This document shows, piece by piece, positions 35,668-47,616 of a stretch of DNA of 64,000 bases. A model generated the notes under the pieces. It made no database searches. It was not told where the DNA came from and was given only the letters and a program-made list of their open reading frames with translations. The stretch covers positions 4,340,001-4,404,000 of the forward strand of contig JAJTUQ010000003.1 of assembly GCA_021399445.1 (NCBI GenBank). Reading direction: 5' to 3'. The translations under genes and the position numbers were made by a program. The DNA comes from Xylogone sp. PMI_703. Lineage: Eukaryota; Ascomycota; Leotiomycetes. Within the stretch, counting starts at the first letter, position 1; every line of letters starts with the position of its first letter.

Positions 35668-35714
35668 TTAAGACACTTACTTGCACATGCCTTCTTGGTT
35701 GTTTCTACTCATAT

Positions 35715-36440
35715 CCAAATTCCGAGCCAACACAGACCTGCAACAACACTTTTTGGCCAGAGCAGGCTTAACACTGTGTCTACCTACTCGTGAAGCAATT
35801 CAGACTCCCTCACAGACTTGCAACAAAACTTTTGCCTAAAGAAAGACTGCTCAGGAAGCCCACAGTACCGGTGCTCGTGAAGCAGTTTGGAAAGCTCCTT
35901 AGACTTGCAACAAAACCTGTGGTCATATCTGTTTCTGTCCAATCGTATTGAGATTTTGAGCTACTACAGACATGCAACAAAACAGTTGACCACAGAAAGC
36001 TCGGGCTTGCTGTGTGCAGTCAGTACTCACTCACATCAGATTTCAGAGATTATAGACATGCAACAACTTTTGACTGATGAAAGCTCAATCAGGCCTACTT
36101 TGTGGTTGTACTGTAGTTCCAAACTACCTCAGATATGCAACAAAACTTTTGGTCAAAGAAGTACAGTAGTGATAACTCGTATTAGAATTCAAAACCATTA
36201 TAGATGTGCAACAAAACCTTTAGCCAAAACAAGCTCAAGCCACAAAGCCTGATTCTGAATGGACGAAAAGGAACCTATAAGTTACATAGTATGGTATGAT
36301 GGGTCGCAGTCCTCACGATTTGTGAGATAGCAGTCAATCCAACGCACCCAAGTATAAGAATTACTCACCCTGCTGCTCAATGCCAAGACTTTTAGTTCCA
36401 TTCTGAGGACCCCAGATGTGCAACAAAACTCCTGTCCATA
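35715..36440 (+). repeat. Array of eight forward copies of an approximately 80-bp repeat
   Basis: The core (agacATGCAACAAAACttttgg, variable at several bases) has its GCAACA at 35740, 35820, 35907, 35974, 36060, 36137, 36208 and 36420. The spacings are 80, 87, 67, 86, 77, 71 and 212 bp. Parts of the spacers are also related: AAAGCTCAAGC, ACTCGTGAAGCA and AATTC/ATTGAAATTC blocks recur. The unit around 35715-35770 matches 40672-40735 in reverse orientation, including GAGCCAACACAGAC. This is a degenerate tandem array, not a CRISPR: the spacers are related and of unequal length. Confidence 0.85.
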
Positions 36441-37117
36441 GACAAACGCAGTGGCCTGGGTACCAGTATAATATATCACTAAAACGGATTCCATCTATAT
36501 AACTCAAAATAAGTCAGTCTTCTCTCAACAAACACAACAGGCGCCGTAATGTAACATGTCAGGTCAAATTGTGGTTGTTGGAGGATCTCCGAGGGTTCGA
36601 CACATCACCAAAGACGTAGGCTAAGCCGGGCTTGAGCTGGACTTTTTGCATTTTTATTATTATAGTTGGATTCTTTAAGGGGATGGATACCCAAAATGAC
36701 TGTGCTTGAGATTGAGCTGGCATGTGAGGCTAAGGGACGTGAGCGAGGGACTTCCTTCCTGTCAATCATCTTTTAACCTCAAGACGAATGATTTAAATCT
36801 TTCATTAACCTTAGAATCAGGCCGACTAAGATCTTAATCAAAAACACATATAGAATATACTAGACTAACTAGATAGACAAGAATATGATATCCAAAGTGA
36901 ACTCCAAATTCGACATCCCTCCGTTTTCGATGTCAAATCCCCCCCAAAGACCTTCCTGCCCCATTCCCATCCCGTGGTATATATTTGATCTTCCGATAAC
37001 GCCTTGCTTACAAGAGCAACAAAAGACATTTACACCAAAATAGCCCTATTTCAATCCAAAAAGGGGCCTTTCCATATAACATGAAGGAACTAAAGAATAA
37101 TCTTGTATAATGCATAT
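36441..37117. other. AT-rich intergenic region
   Basis: 3' side of the Cys-rich membrane protein gene. No gene seen. Confidence 0.35.
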
Positions 37118-38864
37118 TCAAGAAGTCAAATCCCCATCAGATGTCCCAGACTTAAACCTCACTGGTCGGGACTCCAGCGCCATTCGTCTCAACTCCGCAT
37201 TAGACAATCCGTGATGATGTCCGCGGCGCTCGTCATTTTCATCATGCCTGTCTTGCTGATTATCCCTCCCAGGTTCATTGTGTTGATGCTCATCATGATA
37301 TTGTTCCGCGGTGTCGGTAGGGGTCGTTTCCGTCAGTTCAGGGATATGATCTAACCGCTCTGGAGATATCGGAGCCCATTCGGGTTGCCCAGGACTAGAT
37401 ACGCTACCAGCAGAACTCTTTCGTCGACTCAGCACTCTGGACAATCCCAGCCCACTCAATGCCCTCTGGATGGTCGTGGCTGCTGTTGGAGACGCGCCAC
37501 CAGCACTGCCGTCTCTTCCAGCATCTAGTTCGGCGCTTTGTTGACTGTAATCGCTGGCATCACTCATGTTTCTACCGTGATGACTGGAGTTGTGGGGTGA
37601 GGGCGGTGAGATATGACCGAATTGGAAGTTCTGGTCTCTTAGATCAGGCGAAATATCAAAGTACCCCTGAAGAGGCTGATGCCTGGGTGATGGGTCTGTC
37701 GAACTGTAATCGTAATTTGGGACGGCCCTGTACCCTCTCTGATAATCATTTGGTGAAAATGGGACTCCTATACTCTCTGGGGAGAAAGGGGTGGTTAGAG
37801 GAGGTGACACCTGATGATTTCCTAGCTGCGCGGGGTCGTATGCGGCAGTTGGATGAACAGGGTGAGTGGGGCGGCGGAGGCTGGGAGTGGAGTCAGATCC
37901 CATTATCATTAACGGATCAAAAGACATAGCGTCGATTTCTGAGCTATAACTTGGCTTTTCATGCCTCTGTTTCGATCTGCTGCCGCTCGGTGTCTTTGTA
38001 TTTCCGTTACTCTCCATAACCTGATTGAGTCGGCGAAGTATAAAAAACGTTGCCACTATAACCCCAACAAGCACGATTCCTGCTGCCGCAATTATTCCCC
38101 CAATAGCACCCTTGGAGAGGCCACCTGACGAGGAGGAATCGCCCGTTGCTTTCGTCTTGACAATAGGCGGAGGCGTTATAAGCATTTGAGAGACCGTAGA
38201 AGCCGCGTTTAAGAATGTAGCCGTTGCCGTAGGTGGCTGAGGTGTCGTGGCAGTAACTATGGTGGTGGTAATAGTGTGTATGCGATTCGTAGCATCGGTT
38301 GTAGTCAGTGTCTCTGTCAGCGTGAAGGTGGTTGGATCTGTAGAATAGCAATTATTTAGCCCGCAAGCCATCCCGTTCTTGCAGCAACCATATCCAAGAG
38401 AAGCAGGACACAGATATGAGTTGACTCCACATGTTTCAGTAAATACGACGCCGGGTAGAGGACTGCATCCATTTGGGAAGCAGGAGTAGCTCTGGGGACA
38501 GCATCCACCTATGTTCATCAGTACCTCAAATACGTAAGTTATGAATTCTGTGATTCTTACCTCCATCCTCGATTGCGCATGGAGAGTATCCCGCGATCCC
38601 GCAGGCCGTCTGCACAGCAGCAGTGGTCGCATAGCAACTGCTTATTCCACATGAGCGATCTGCTGGGCAACATCCTCCCTTCAGCGACGGCGGGCACAGC
38701 TGGTAGCCTTGTGGACACTCCGTCGCATCGCGTTTTTGCGCCTGAATGGCCTCATGGACCTGATCCCAATGGTTTGAACCCAGCTTCCTCTTCAAGTTTG
38801 ACTTTGTCTCTACTCCCAGAAAGCTCGCTGCCAGAACGAGGCAGCAGCTCCAGATGCCGCGCAT
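37118..38864 (-). CDS. Secreted-head, single-pass Cys-rich membrane protein (564 aa, 2 exons)
   Basis: Exon 1 is 38561-38864 and exon 2 is 37118-38508; the 52-bp intron closes as IEDGGGCCPQSYSC. An N-terminal signal peptide (MRGIWSCCLVLAASFLGVET) leads into an extracellular region of three Cys-rich modules with a GCCP/GCCK-x-(G/D)-x-x-C pattern: CPPSLKGGCCPADRSCGISS; CCPQSYSCFPNGC; and CPASLGYGCCKNGMACGLNN. Then come a Thr/Pro-rich stalk (about 160-230), one transmembrane helix (about 236-259, GAIGGIIAAAGIVLVGVIVA) followed by RRL, and a long cytosolic Ser/Pro/His-rich tail. The layout is like fungal wall-stress sensors (WSC/Mid2-like), but the Cys module is not a WSC domain. Ligand unknown. 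Confidence 0.88.
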
Positions 38865-41800
38865 CTTTATGACCGGGTCACAGCTCGTGAGACGGATTGG
38901 ACAAAGCTCCTAGGGCTCCAGACTATCGCCATTTATCGCTGCTAAACGAGTCGCGATTCTGACAGAGAGGTAAAGACGTGAAGAAGGAGGAGACGGAAGA
39001 GCTCCTCCTTTGGTGGAGGGACACAGCGCCTGAGAAAGTCAATCTCGAGCAGTCCACTGGCGTCGAGCGAATTGCGGCGCAGAATACGGTATGCGGGAGC
39101 GAGAGGCTGAGCGGGGCAACACGTATATTCGCAACTCACCTACGAAGAGATGATATCGGACAGGGCAACAGAAGTGTTTTGGACTCCAAGGCTGAAAAAA
39201 GTTGTGAAAGAGAAGGTGAACGAGAAAACATCACTTGCATTCGCAGGGTGTTAGGCTACTCACCAAAGCCATAACATCTAGCCCCATGGGCCAAGAGCTT
39301 GCGCAACTGGAAATTTCGTTGGAGGACAGAAGGAAGCTCCTCAGCCTCAAACCACCTGGTGCCAAATTTGGTGGCTTGCAAATCCAAGACAAGTCCTGTC
39401 GATTGGCGGGCCAGTACGAGAGGTTTCTTTGTTGACCAATGCCTGGCACTGGAACGCGCAATAATGGCCGGGATGACCACCGCCTTCTCGAAGGTGAAGG
39501 ATGCATCTCAGCTTTCTGTGGCTGGGGCCTGGGTCACCTCAGCGTGTGCTGGGAGTCGGTGGTGGTATTGGCGTGGTTATTATTACTTTCGGGGCGACCT
39601 GGGGGACTTGGGGGAGGGATGCCAGGGCTGGCGGTTGTTTGCTGCGCTGCGCAGTCAGCCGTCGGCAATCCGCCTGGGCAACGCCCGCCAGATAACTTCC
39701 CTCCTCCAACCCTTCATGCTTGTTTGCTCTTGTACCGCGTCAGGGAAGGCCGATATGACAAAGTCGGCAAAGACTAATGAGTGCAGAGTTTAAGTTGGTT
39801 ATCCACTATTCTGAGTACGGTACTAAGGGCCCCTCTAAGCAGACTACGTATTAGATAAGACCCAACACTGGCAGTCAAGCTCACTCATTTTCAGCGCCTT
39901 TCGCTGACAACCTGTATCTTCCCAAAGCCGATGGGTGGAAGTATCGGTACTGGGAAGTGCGTTACCGTACTATTTTTGGCCTAAGCTTAAAGGTTGCTTT
40001 TGACGATTCTGCCGATGATTACAGTCTCCATTCCCGTACGTATGTTTCTATTCTAAGTACTGTACAATTGATACCATCGCAACTTGGACAACTATCTTAA
40101 GATTGAGATTGTACCCTTTGCAAAAGCCCTTTTGTCGTCGTAAATTAACGAGTAACGAATGAGTTGCTACAGTATCAATGCTACGGTGCGGGGTACGAGA
40201 TTGAGGGGCTCGTATCCCCACTACGATAATCAAATACATGTAGTTAGGATGAATGTCCCTGGACAACTAGAAAACCTCAATAGCATGCTTTACTGATAAT
40301 CATCTTAGGGGATCCTCCTCCCAAAGAAAGTACCCTTGCTCAAGCTTAAAATGGGGGCGAAGTTGGCTTATTCGTTGTACTGTCATAGCTCACATATCTT
40401 GGGAAAACCAAAGTGTGATGTCAGACCCTCCAAGATATGCCCATTCAAGCAAGGCTTCCTCGCTGGGTCTTCCACTTAAGTCCTGCGGAGTGAGCTATCA
40501 TGAGGTTTGGCTATCCGTATTCGTTACCGCAAAGTCATACGCCTGTACTAGCTCACGACTTCAATACGAGTACGGCGGGACATAGGCTCAAGCTTGCTTG
40601 CTATGACCAAAAATTTTGTTGCATGTCTATTCAGTATTCAGTAACGGTACTCGTATTGAAATTGTGGGATTAAGCCTGCTGTGACCAAAAGTTTTTTGTT
40701 GCACGTCTGTGTTGGCTCAGAATTTCGATACGAGTAGACGCAAGCAGGTAGAAGCAAGCAGAAGGAGACAGAATAACTCCTCGTGAATATGTTTTCACGT
40801 CCTCCTAGACATGCAACAAAACTTTTGGTCAGACAGGCGGCGAGTGCATGCAAACACATTCATACTAACCACTACCCATAACGGTGAACCCCGGCCTCAC
40901 AGCCTAAGAGTTCATTTACAGCTTGAGAAAACCATAAATGGCTAAGGCAAGTCCTAGTCTATAGCCGATGGAGCGCCAGTATGGTCAGTTTCTGCCACAT
41001 TAAGCTTCGATTGGCGTTGTTCTGGGCCGTCTCAATGCTGCTGGAACTACAATCAGTAACTTTTCATGAAGATTACGGAAAGGATGCTACGAGTTGAATT
41101 GAGAAATCTTATATCTCGTTCCTCACTAACGAAGGGATTGGAGCCATAACTAATGCTAAAGGCAAACTTAACAGAAGAGATATAGACTTCAAGTTATCCT
41201 TCCGCTGGTGGAATCTTCCCGCTCTTATGAAAATGTGTAAACAGATCTTCTTTGGTGATAAAGGTCCCTCTGAATCTCTGTGGCTGGGTTACACCTAGTG
41301 AGATTGTTAGTGAAATATCCAATGAGGTGTAATGAGCCTCTTGTAAATGGCTGTACATTTTAGCACAAGAGTGAGCTGTTTCACTAATGTATTTATGTCT
41401 ACAAGGAAAGCAGTGTTTTGTATAGATACTACGAATACTTGTGGTACATGGGACCCACTGGCTATTATCTTGAATAGAGGTACTATTAGGTCTGATATTT
41501 TATGGCACTGTAGCCCAATACGTGGCTAAGTTGTATTATAGGGCAGACAGAACAGGCTCGTTTTCTGTGTGTATGATATACCACGGGATTCACTATGGTT
41601 TTGAAAAATGCAACTTGGCCTTAATACTCCTAAAGGAGCCCTATTAGTACGTTCAACTCATGGAATAAGTGGCATACGCTTGGGAATCCAGGACCTTCTT
41701 TCTCTTCGAGATCAACAACCAAAGCGCAGCCTCATACTTTATACAGTTCCACATACTACGTAGGGCACTGAAGACGGACTTGGATTTAATCCGGGACTTT

Positions 41801-43263
41801 CTCGAAGAATCCATCCAGCGTGTAGCTATGCACGGCGGGGTACCTTGGTGCGTTAGAGATTAATAAACGTTGCAAGCTGCATTCTATGGAGGGAGAGGTG
41901 GACAAATCCCGCCCTCCTGATTCCTCCAACAAGATTCGGCCGGAGCAATTCTTGCATCTTTGAGCGACCCAAAAAATCTTCATGGCATGGATCTAAATCC
42001 TTGACGTGCATGTGCTGGAAGCTTCCTGAACTTTAATTTCAGGATAAGCAATTGTCTGAGGGTTTGGGTGTGGTCTGGGGAAAGCAGGTTCCAAACTGTC
42101 GGACTTGGGGATCTGCAGGGTTCGGGGGAAGTGGCGGCACCATCCGAGAATACCACATGGCTTAAGGAGACTAAGGGCTAGCAACTTGGATGCACTAGAC
42201 TCACGGCATTATTGGATTGAGAAGGGATGGGCATAGTAACCCGGGAATAGAAGCTTGCTGGGCCGCGAACTGAACTGGTGGATTCCTTATTGGGTGCCGA
42301 TGCATCGGAAGATGAGACGGAAGTAACGGTTTTTTCTATTTGATACAAGCCGATCGAGATGCAAATGCGGTCACGCTATTTGAATGAAACGGTCAGGAAA
42401 AAAAGGCGCACAGCTAGGATTCCAACATATGGGTCTGTAATACCCGTATCCTACGGATGCTTACCGCCCGACGCATATTTCGGGAACAAATGGATTTGAG
42501 GGCTGCCGTGAAGCTACCAGGACTCAACACCGACATTGTCCAATCGGGAGGAAAGCCCCTGCATAAGAAAGGTGAGCTGTAGAAGTAAAACCGGTGGACT
42601 GGATGGACACAAAGATGATCAGCGTATCCGGAGATTTGGACAGCCCTGATCATCCAGGAGAAATGTTAAGACACAAACGGAAGGCAGAAATCAGCCAGCC
42701 CTCGGCAACAAACCCATGAAGCTGCTGGAGGAAATACTGCAGCCGGATTATCAACAGCGTGCGGAGAAAACAGCGGGGAAAAAGAACACACCACTTCAGC
42801 CAGAAGATGGACACGGATCACAAAAAATGTTCGATAGCAGTTGTTCCGGTACCGTTACAGGGGCATCTGCGCGATTTTCCTAAGCTTCATCAGGTGAAAG
42901 CACCGGTAGGGTCCTTGCAGACTGACAGCGACAAAGTGACGGTGACTGTCAAAGACGCTGAAGCCATGTGGGTTCGGTTCCTGTAAGCGGTTGAGGGCCT
43001 TAGTTGCCGGTACCGTGTATGGAGCGCCTCCGGGCCCAGGCCTGAGGAAAGAACTTCCCAGTTCCAGCAGCTTTGACGTTGCAGTCGCGCGCTACCCCGC
43101 ATACGGGAGGCAGGTGAGAACTGATCGAATCTGGGGTATAAGACGGCATAAGGCCATTGCCTCGACCTATGAGCGTGATATGCTGATGGGCCTACTTGGT
43201 TACTTGGTGCTGTCCAGACTTTCAAAGACCTACCTACTACTGACATAGATGTTGTCGCCCTCA
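38865..43263. other. Long gene-poor region (4.4 kb)
   Basis: The first part is the upstream region of the membrane-protein gene. Overlapping frames at about 39.2-39.8 kb on both strands look non-coding. A repeat copy lies at 40604-40831 (listed separately). At 41035-41298 one frame reads protein-like with a single internal TGA (SFLTNEGIGAITNAKGK, RWWNLPALMKMCKQIFFGDK); this may be a decayed gene fragment of unknown family. The rest to 43.2 kb shows no recognised feature apart from promoter sequence for the Zn2Cys6 gene. Confidence 0.35.
40604..40831. repeat. Compact inverted copy of the GCAACAAAAC repeat family
   Basis: Two reverse cores (40604-40628 and 40682-40708, 78 bp apart) and one forward core (40807-40831) flank a central block. 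The outermost cores form 25-bp near-inverted ends: the left is TGACCAAAAATTTTGTTGCA, the right reverse complement TGACCAAAAGTTTTGTTGCA, with one mismatch over the 25 bp. The block GTTGGCTCAGAATTTCGATA is the reverse complement of the unit at 35715-35735. Confidence 0.75.
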
Positions 43264-45318
43264 ATGGCTCCAGTCGTATGGCCGACCGCAATGGACCAGC
43301 TCGATCATACCGAAGGCAGAATGCTTCTCTTCACGAGAAAGGCGCTACCTAAGCCTCCAAAGCGAAGATCTCGTGCTGGATGCGTCCACTGGTAAGTTGA
43401 TGAAGTTCCAACTTCTTTCGCCACGCTAACCAGAGCAGCAAGGAGAAGGTACCTTTTCAATCCCTCCGCAGGCTGAAACGACTAACTCACCGACTGCTGA
43501 ACTAGAAGAAGAAATGTAATGAAAAGCGCCCCCAATGTGATCGCTGCACCGAGAAGGGCATCAAGTGTGAATATGAAGCCGTGAAGCCTCGCAAACGTAG
43601 ACGCACCTTGACCGCAACGTCACCGCTCTCACCGATTGCCCATGGCTCCCCTATGTTTTTCAACGGCCAGTGGCAACATCAATACGACCACTCGAGTATC
43701 CAGGACGATGATATACATGAGTTCGATGAATGGAACAGTACCCCAGCATACCAGCAGTACTCACCTTCGGATATCGAAGGAGCCCACTGGCAAGATAGCT
43801 TTGCCGACGATGACGAGAACGTGGAAGAGATTATTCGAGATGAGTGTGCAGATGCTTCCACAGGACATCTCGTTCGGTCACGAAATCAATACCCTGACCT
43901 AGCCATGATTGCCCCTTCACCAGTCGCTTCTCCTCTGCTGGAGTTTTGCGCACCAGTGTTTGTCGAATTTTCAGACAAGAGAAGCCGCCGAGTGTTAATA
44001 GACCATTTCTGCAATGTCCTGTCGCATTTGATAGTCTTCAAGGAGGATACAGGGAATCCATTTCGGCAGCTGGTCCTGCCATTATCACATACAAGCTCCC
44101 CGGTCATGAATGCTATATTTGCGTTGTCAAGTGCACATCTGGAGTATAAGGGAATTGAAAATGAGGAGAAGTCGCTGGATTTCCATAACAGAGCCCTTCA
44201 GGGATTGGCACAGCTCATTGAACTAAACGATATGAATCATCGAGAGGAGGTACTGGGAGCAATTATGCTGTTAGTATATTACGAAGTTGTGAGTATTAGC
44301 TAGAGATCCGTTTCTGATTCTTGCTGACGTTCCCTAGCTTGTCCAACGCGGCAGCTCCAATATTGTTAATGGGCACCTCAAAGGAGCAATGACAATTATG
44401 AAATCTGGCCCTCAGGTGACAAGCCCTGCTGGACTGTTCCTCGAACGCGTATGTTTCTCTATCACTCATTTCTGTAACGTCCCTAATCTTCCCTAGGCCT
44501 TCCGTTTCTATGATGTGATCGCAGCTCTGTCATACGGTACACCGCCAAACACAAGCTCACAACCATCAACTACTCCATTTGCATATTCGACACCATTTGG
44601 ATCGGCTCCAAACTCCCCTCTCAATGCTGTGGACACTCTTCTCGGCCTTTCCACAGATCTATGGCCCATAATCCACAGACTATCCCATCTCCTATCATTC
44701 AAACAATCTCTTGAAGCAGCAGTCGCCGCATGTGAAACAAGTAAGGCCACGGTCCTCCGAACAGAGCTCGAAAGCACATGCCAAGCCATCGAATTCGCTC
44801 TTCAAAACTGGAAACCTATGAAATCAACTTCATCCTCACCGAAAGACCTGGAAAACCTCATAGAGAACTCTGATCAAGCCGAAACGACTCGCATTCAAAG
44901 CATCCTCAATAACGCAGAAGCGTACAGACACTCTGCATTCGTATACCTCTATCGTACCATAAAAGACTACCCGCGCTCGCACTTCTTGGTCCAGAAACAT
45001 GCCCACCTCTCACTCATTGCTTGTACTAACGTTGTGGATCTTGCAGCTGCGTGTGATAACGGGCCCATGTCAGCGCTGCTGTGGCCATTATTTGCTGCTG
45101 CCTGTGAGGCCCTGACGGAAGAGGACCGGGCCTTAGCAACCAAGGCATTTAGCGGAGTTGAGAAGAGGCAAGGCATGAATAACATCATGCGAGCCTGGGA
45201 GGTGGTACAAGAAGTCTGGAGAAGGGTAGATTATGAAGCCTTTGAAGGGAGAGCAGGGGATGATGTATATTGGAGGAATATATGTGGTGAAATGGGATTA
45301 AATATTGTTTTTGGTTAA
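43264..45318 (+). CDS. Zn2Cys6 transcription factor with Fungal_trans_2-like domain (617 aa, 5 exons)
   Basis: Exons: 43264-43391, 43439-43448 (10 bp), 43506-44288, 44338-44448 and 44497-45318; every join keeps frame. The zinc cluster is C40-VH-C43-x6-C50-x6-C57-x2-C60-x6-C67. It only forms correctly if the 10-bp microexon (encoding part of Cys43, then KEK) is included. A basic linker follows (KPRKRRR). The C-terminal region ([87 protein letters not shown]) matches the Fungal_trans_2/middle-homology region of binuclear-cluster regulators. It is nuclear; targets are unknown. It is convergent with the alpha-galactosidase gene (283 bp apart), which makes a local regulatory link possible but unproven. 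Confidence 0.92.
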
Positions 45319-45601
45319 GGTGAAGAAGTGTTTCTTTCATGGCGAATTAGGGGCGAATTAGGACGAGAAGTGCAATGGGGACTGGGGATTTTGGTAGTTA
45401 AGGAGTGTATGTGGGAACTATTCTATCTGGTGCTCGTTGAACTTGAATCACCTTATCAAGAAATGCATCGCGGGGGCTGGGAATATTAATATGAAATAAG
45501 GCGTCAATACTACTGTTCAGGTTTTGATATGTATATATCTGATCTGGTATATATTCTCACATTTCAATTATGAGATTTCTTCTGATGCTAGAATTAAGTG
45601 G

Positions 45602-47025
45602 CTATGCTTTCCAGTGAGAGCACTTCTTGCCAACGATGTAAGCCATAGTGTCGTGAGCCTCTAGATTCTTACTGATACCTCCATCAACACAGCCCAAGCT
45701 CTTTCCACTCCATACATCAGTCACCTCAAAGGCACTAGCGCCCTTCTCAAGATGTGGAACCTCGCGCCAGTTGATTGCTCTCTTCGCAGTAGCATTCAGG
45801 CTGTTGAATCCCATTACTAAAGTGCCACTCGTGCTCTGCCCACTCCAGTATTCAGCAGGATTGGTCATGTTGAACGTCCAGTCGGGGTTTACTCCCCACT
45901 TATACGGCGTAGCTGGACCTCCGTACTTCGTGTCCTGGCTGAAAGCAAGCAGATACTTATTCGCAAGAATAGCGACATGGTCACTTGGCAAGACATCCAA
46001 TGCCGTGCCAATGATAAGAGGACTCTTCATCGCAGCCCAAAACGCGAAGTGAGTTCTGGACTCAGCAAGAGTAAGGTCACCGTTGCCAACCTCGAGCATA
46101 TCAGCATCGTTGTGGCCCCAGAAGTCAACGCTACCCAACTGAAAGCTATTCTCATTCAGGATCTGTGATACGCGATGCCAGTCTGGTGAGATGTCTCCAG
46201 ACATTCTCCATGAGTTGCCCATTTCTGCTCCCCAGGAATCGACGTCTGCTTGACCCCACTCGCAGAGACTGAAGAGGATAGTCCTATTCTGAGCCAGTAG
46301 TGCGTCTCGCATGATCTGATATCGACGGGCAGTGTTGCTCTTTGACCAATCGTATCCGGGAGGAGCTGAAGTGGGTGTTGTAGGACATGTGCCGTTAACA
46401 TATGAATCATCATCTGGTACGCAAGCAGTGTATTGGTCTGTCCAGTTTGCTGGGACGTTGCAATTGTCATACTTCAGGTAGTCAATCCCCCAAGCGGCGA
46501 AAGTAGCTGCGTCAATGGATTCATATCCAATGGATGCTGGGTAGCCAGCGCAAGTTTGAGTGCCGGCACTGCTGTAGATTCCAATCTTAAGACCCAAGGC
46601 ATGGATTTTGTCCGCAAGGCCACTGATGCCATCTGGGAATTTGGCAGGATCAGGAATGATCTGGTTGGTAGTGTTATCTCGGCCAGATTGGATGGACCAG
46701 CAGTCGTCAACTATTGAATTGGTTAGGCCCATGGAACAACTAGTTGATTGCGGCGTTTCTTACTATTGACATATTCGTAACCTGCTTTGTCAAGACCCAG
46801 ACTGACAATTTGGTTTGCTGCCGTCATAATCTTATCCTCATCAACATCGCAATGAAAGGCATTCCATGAGTTCCACCCTAAAGCTGGGAGTCTCCCCTAC
46901 ACGAATATGAGTACAATTGAACAGTTCAGGTAAGGTTTCAAAGATATACATACCACTCCACCCTTAAGTACTAATGCCTGAGCTACAGGAAAGGCCAACA
47001 CCGTGGCAAGAGCGATTGAATACAT
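45602..47025 (-). CDS. Secreted alpha-galactosidase, GH27 (437 aa, 3 exons)
   Basis: Exons on the minus strand: 46954-47025, 46764-46896 and 45602-46710. Introns of 57 and 53 bp close the frame; the first joins KGGV to GRLPALGW, the second completes YVNIDDCW. The start [17 protein letters not shown] is a signal peptide. GH27 blocks are [36 protein letters not shown], the nucleophile motif YLKYDNC (Asp about 150), LFSLCEWGQ, the acid/base region WRMSGDI (Asp about 241) and [12 protein letters not shown]. The C-terminal beta domain ends near [13 protein letters not shown]. The enzyme hydrolyses terminal alpha-1,6-galactosides (melibiose, raffinose, galactomannan side chains) outside the cell. 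Length fits fungal AglB-type enzymes. Confidence 0.97.
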
Positions 47026-47567
47026 GCTGTATTTCTCTAAGAGTGGCTCCTGATAGATCGGTCCAAATTGAAGTCTCTGGAAGATATGAACCTAACCACT
47101 CCATCATATGTCCACCGCAGTCTTCTTTTATACTCCTCCTTCCCGGGAAGAAACTCGGAAATAATGCTCCAAGCTTCAGTAACCCCGCGCATGTTTGAGG
47201 CCATACCGCCCTTGCCGTTCTCCAGATCCTCGTTCTTTGCCCCTCATTTCATCTAACCACCTGCCCAGTAAACCCAACAGTCCATAGATGCATCATCATT
47301 CGTTGAGGTACAGACGCTTCAAAGTCCGAGAACCCAAAAGCTTTAGCCAATTTGTGAGCATTGAAACAAACTTGTATTGCATTCGCAGTGAAGCGCCGGG
47401 ATGCTGATCAGGTCAGGAGCACCCTATCCCAGGGAATATGCAAGGCTTTTGAAGTTGTGTTGCCCTCCGAGGCAAATGATCTTCTTTTCTCCGCAATTAA
47501 GCATACAGGCGGATACAGACGGCTCCGTTGATTTTCCACGAAAGGTTTACAGGCTCGCCATTTGGTG
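47026..47567. other. Upstream region of the alpha-galactosidase gene
   Basis: No separate gene seen. Confidence 0.35.
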
Positions 47568-47616
47568 CGGTTGACTAATCTGACACTCCCCTCAAAACCC
47601 CCGCCAATTTCGAATT
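47568..47616 (+). repeat. Left 49-bp terminal inverted repeat
   Basis: Pairs with 48691-48739 with one mismatch. Confidence 0.9.

Noticed and set aside
35715..36440. Regularly spaced short repeats resembling a CRISPR array
   Set aside because: Eukaryotic context, degenerate cores, spacer lengths of 46-66 bp or more that share sequence blocks with each other, and no cas-like gene. It is a tandem repeat/foldback-type array.
36580..36610. GGTTCGA motif suggestive of a tRNA T arm
   Set aside because: No matching acceptor, D or anticodon stem nearby.
39231..39793. Overlapping open frames up to 164 codons on both strands
   Set aside because: No recognisable motif, no splice support, and all frames are comparably open because of local GC composition.
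46711..46732. Start of the alpha-galactosidase at the in-frame Met 46732
   Set aside because: That Met lies inside an intron. Two upstream exons restore the signal peptide and the conserved [11 protein letters not shown] and IDDCW motifs.
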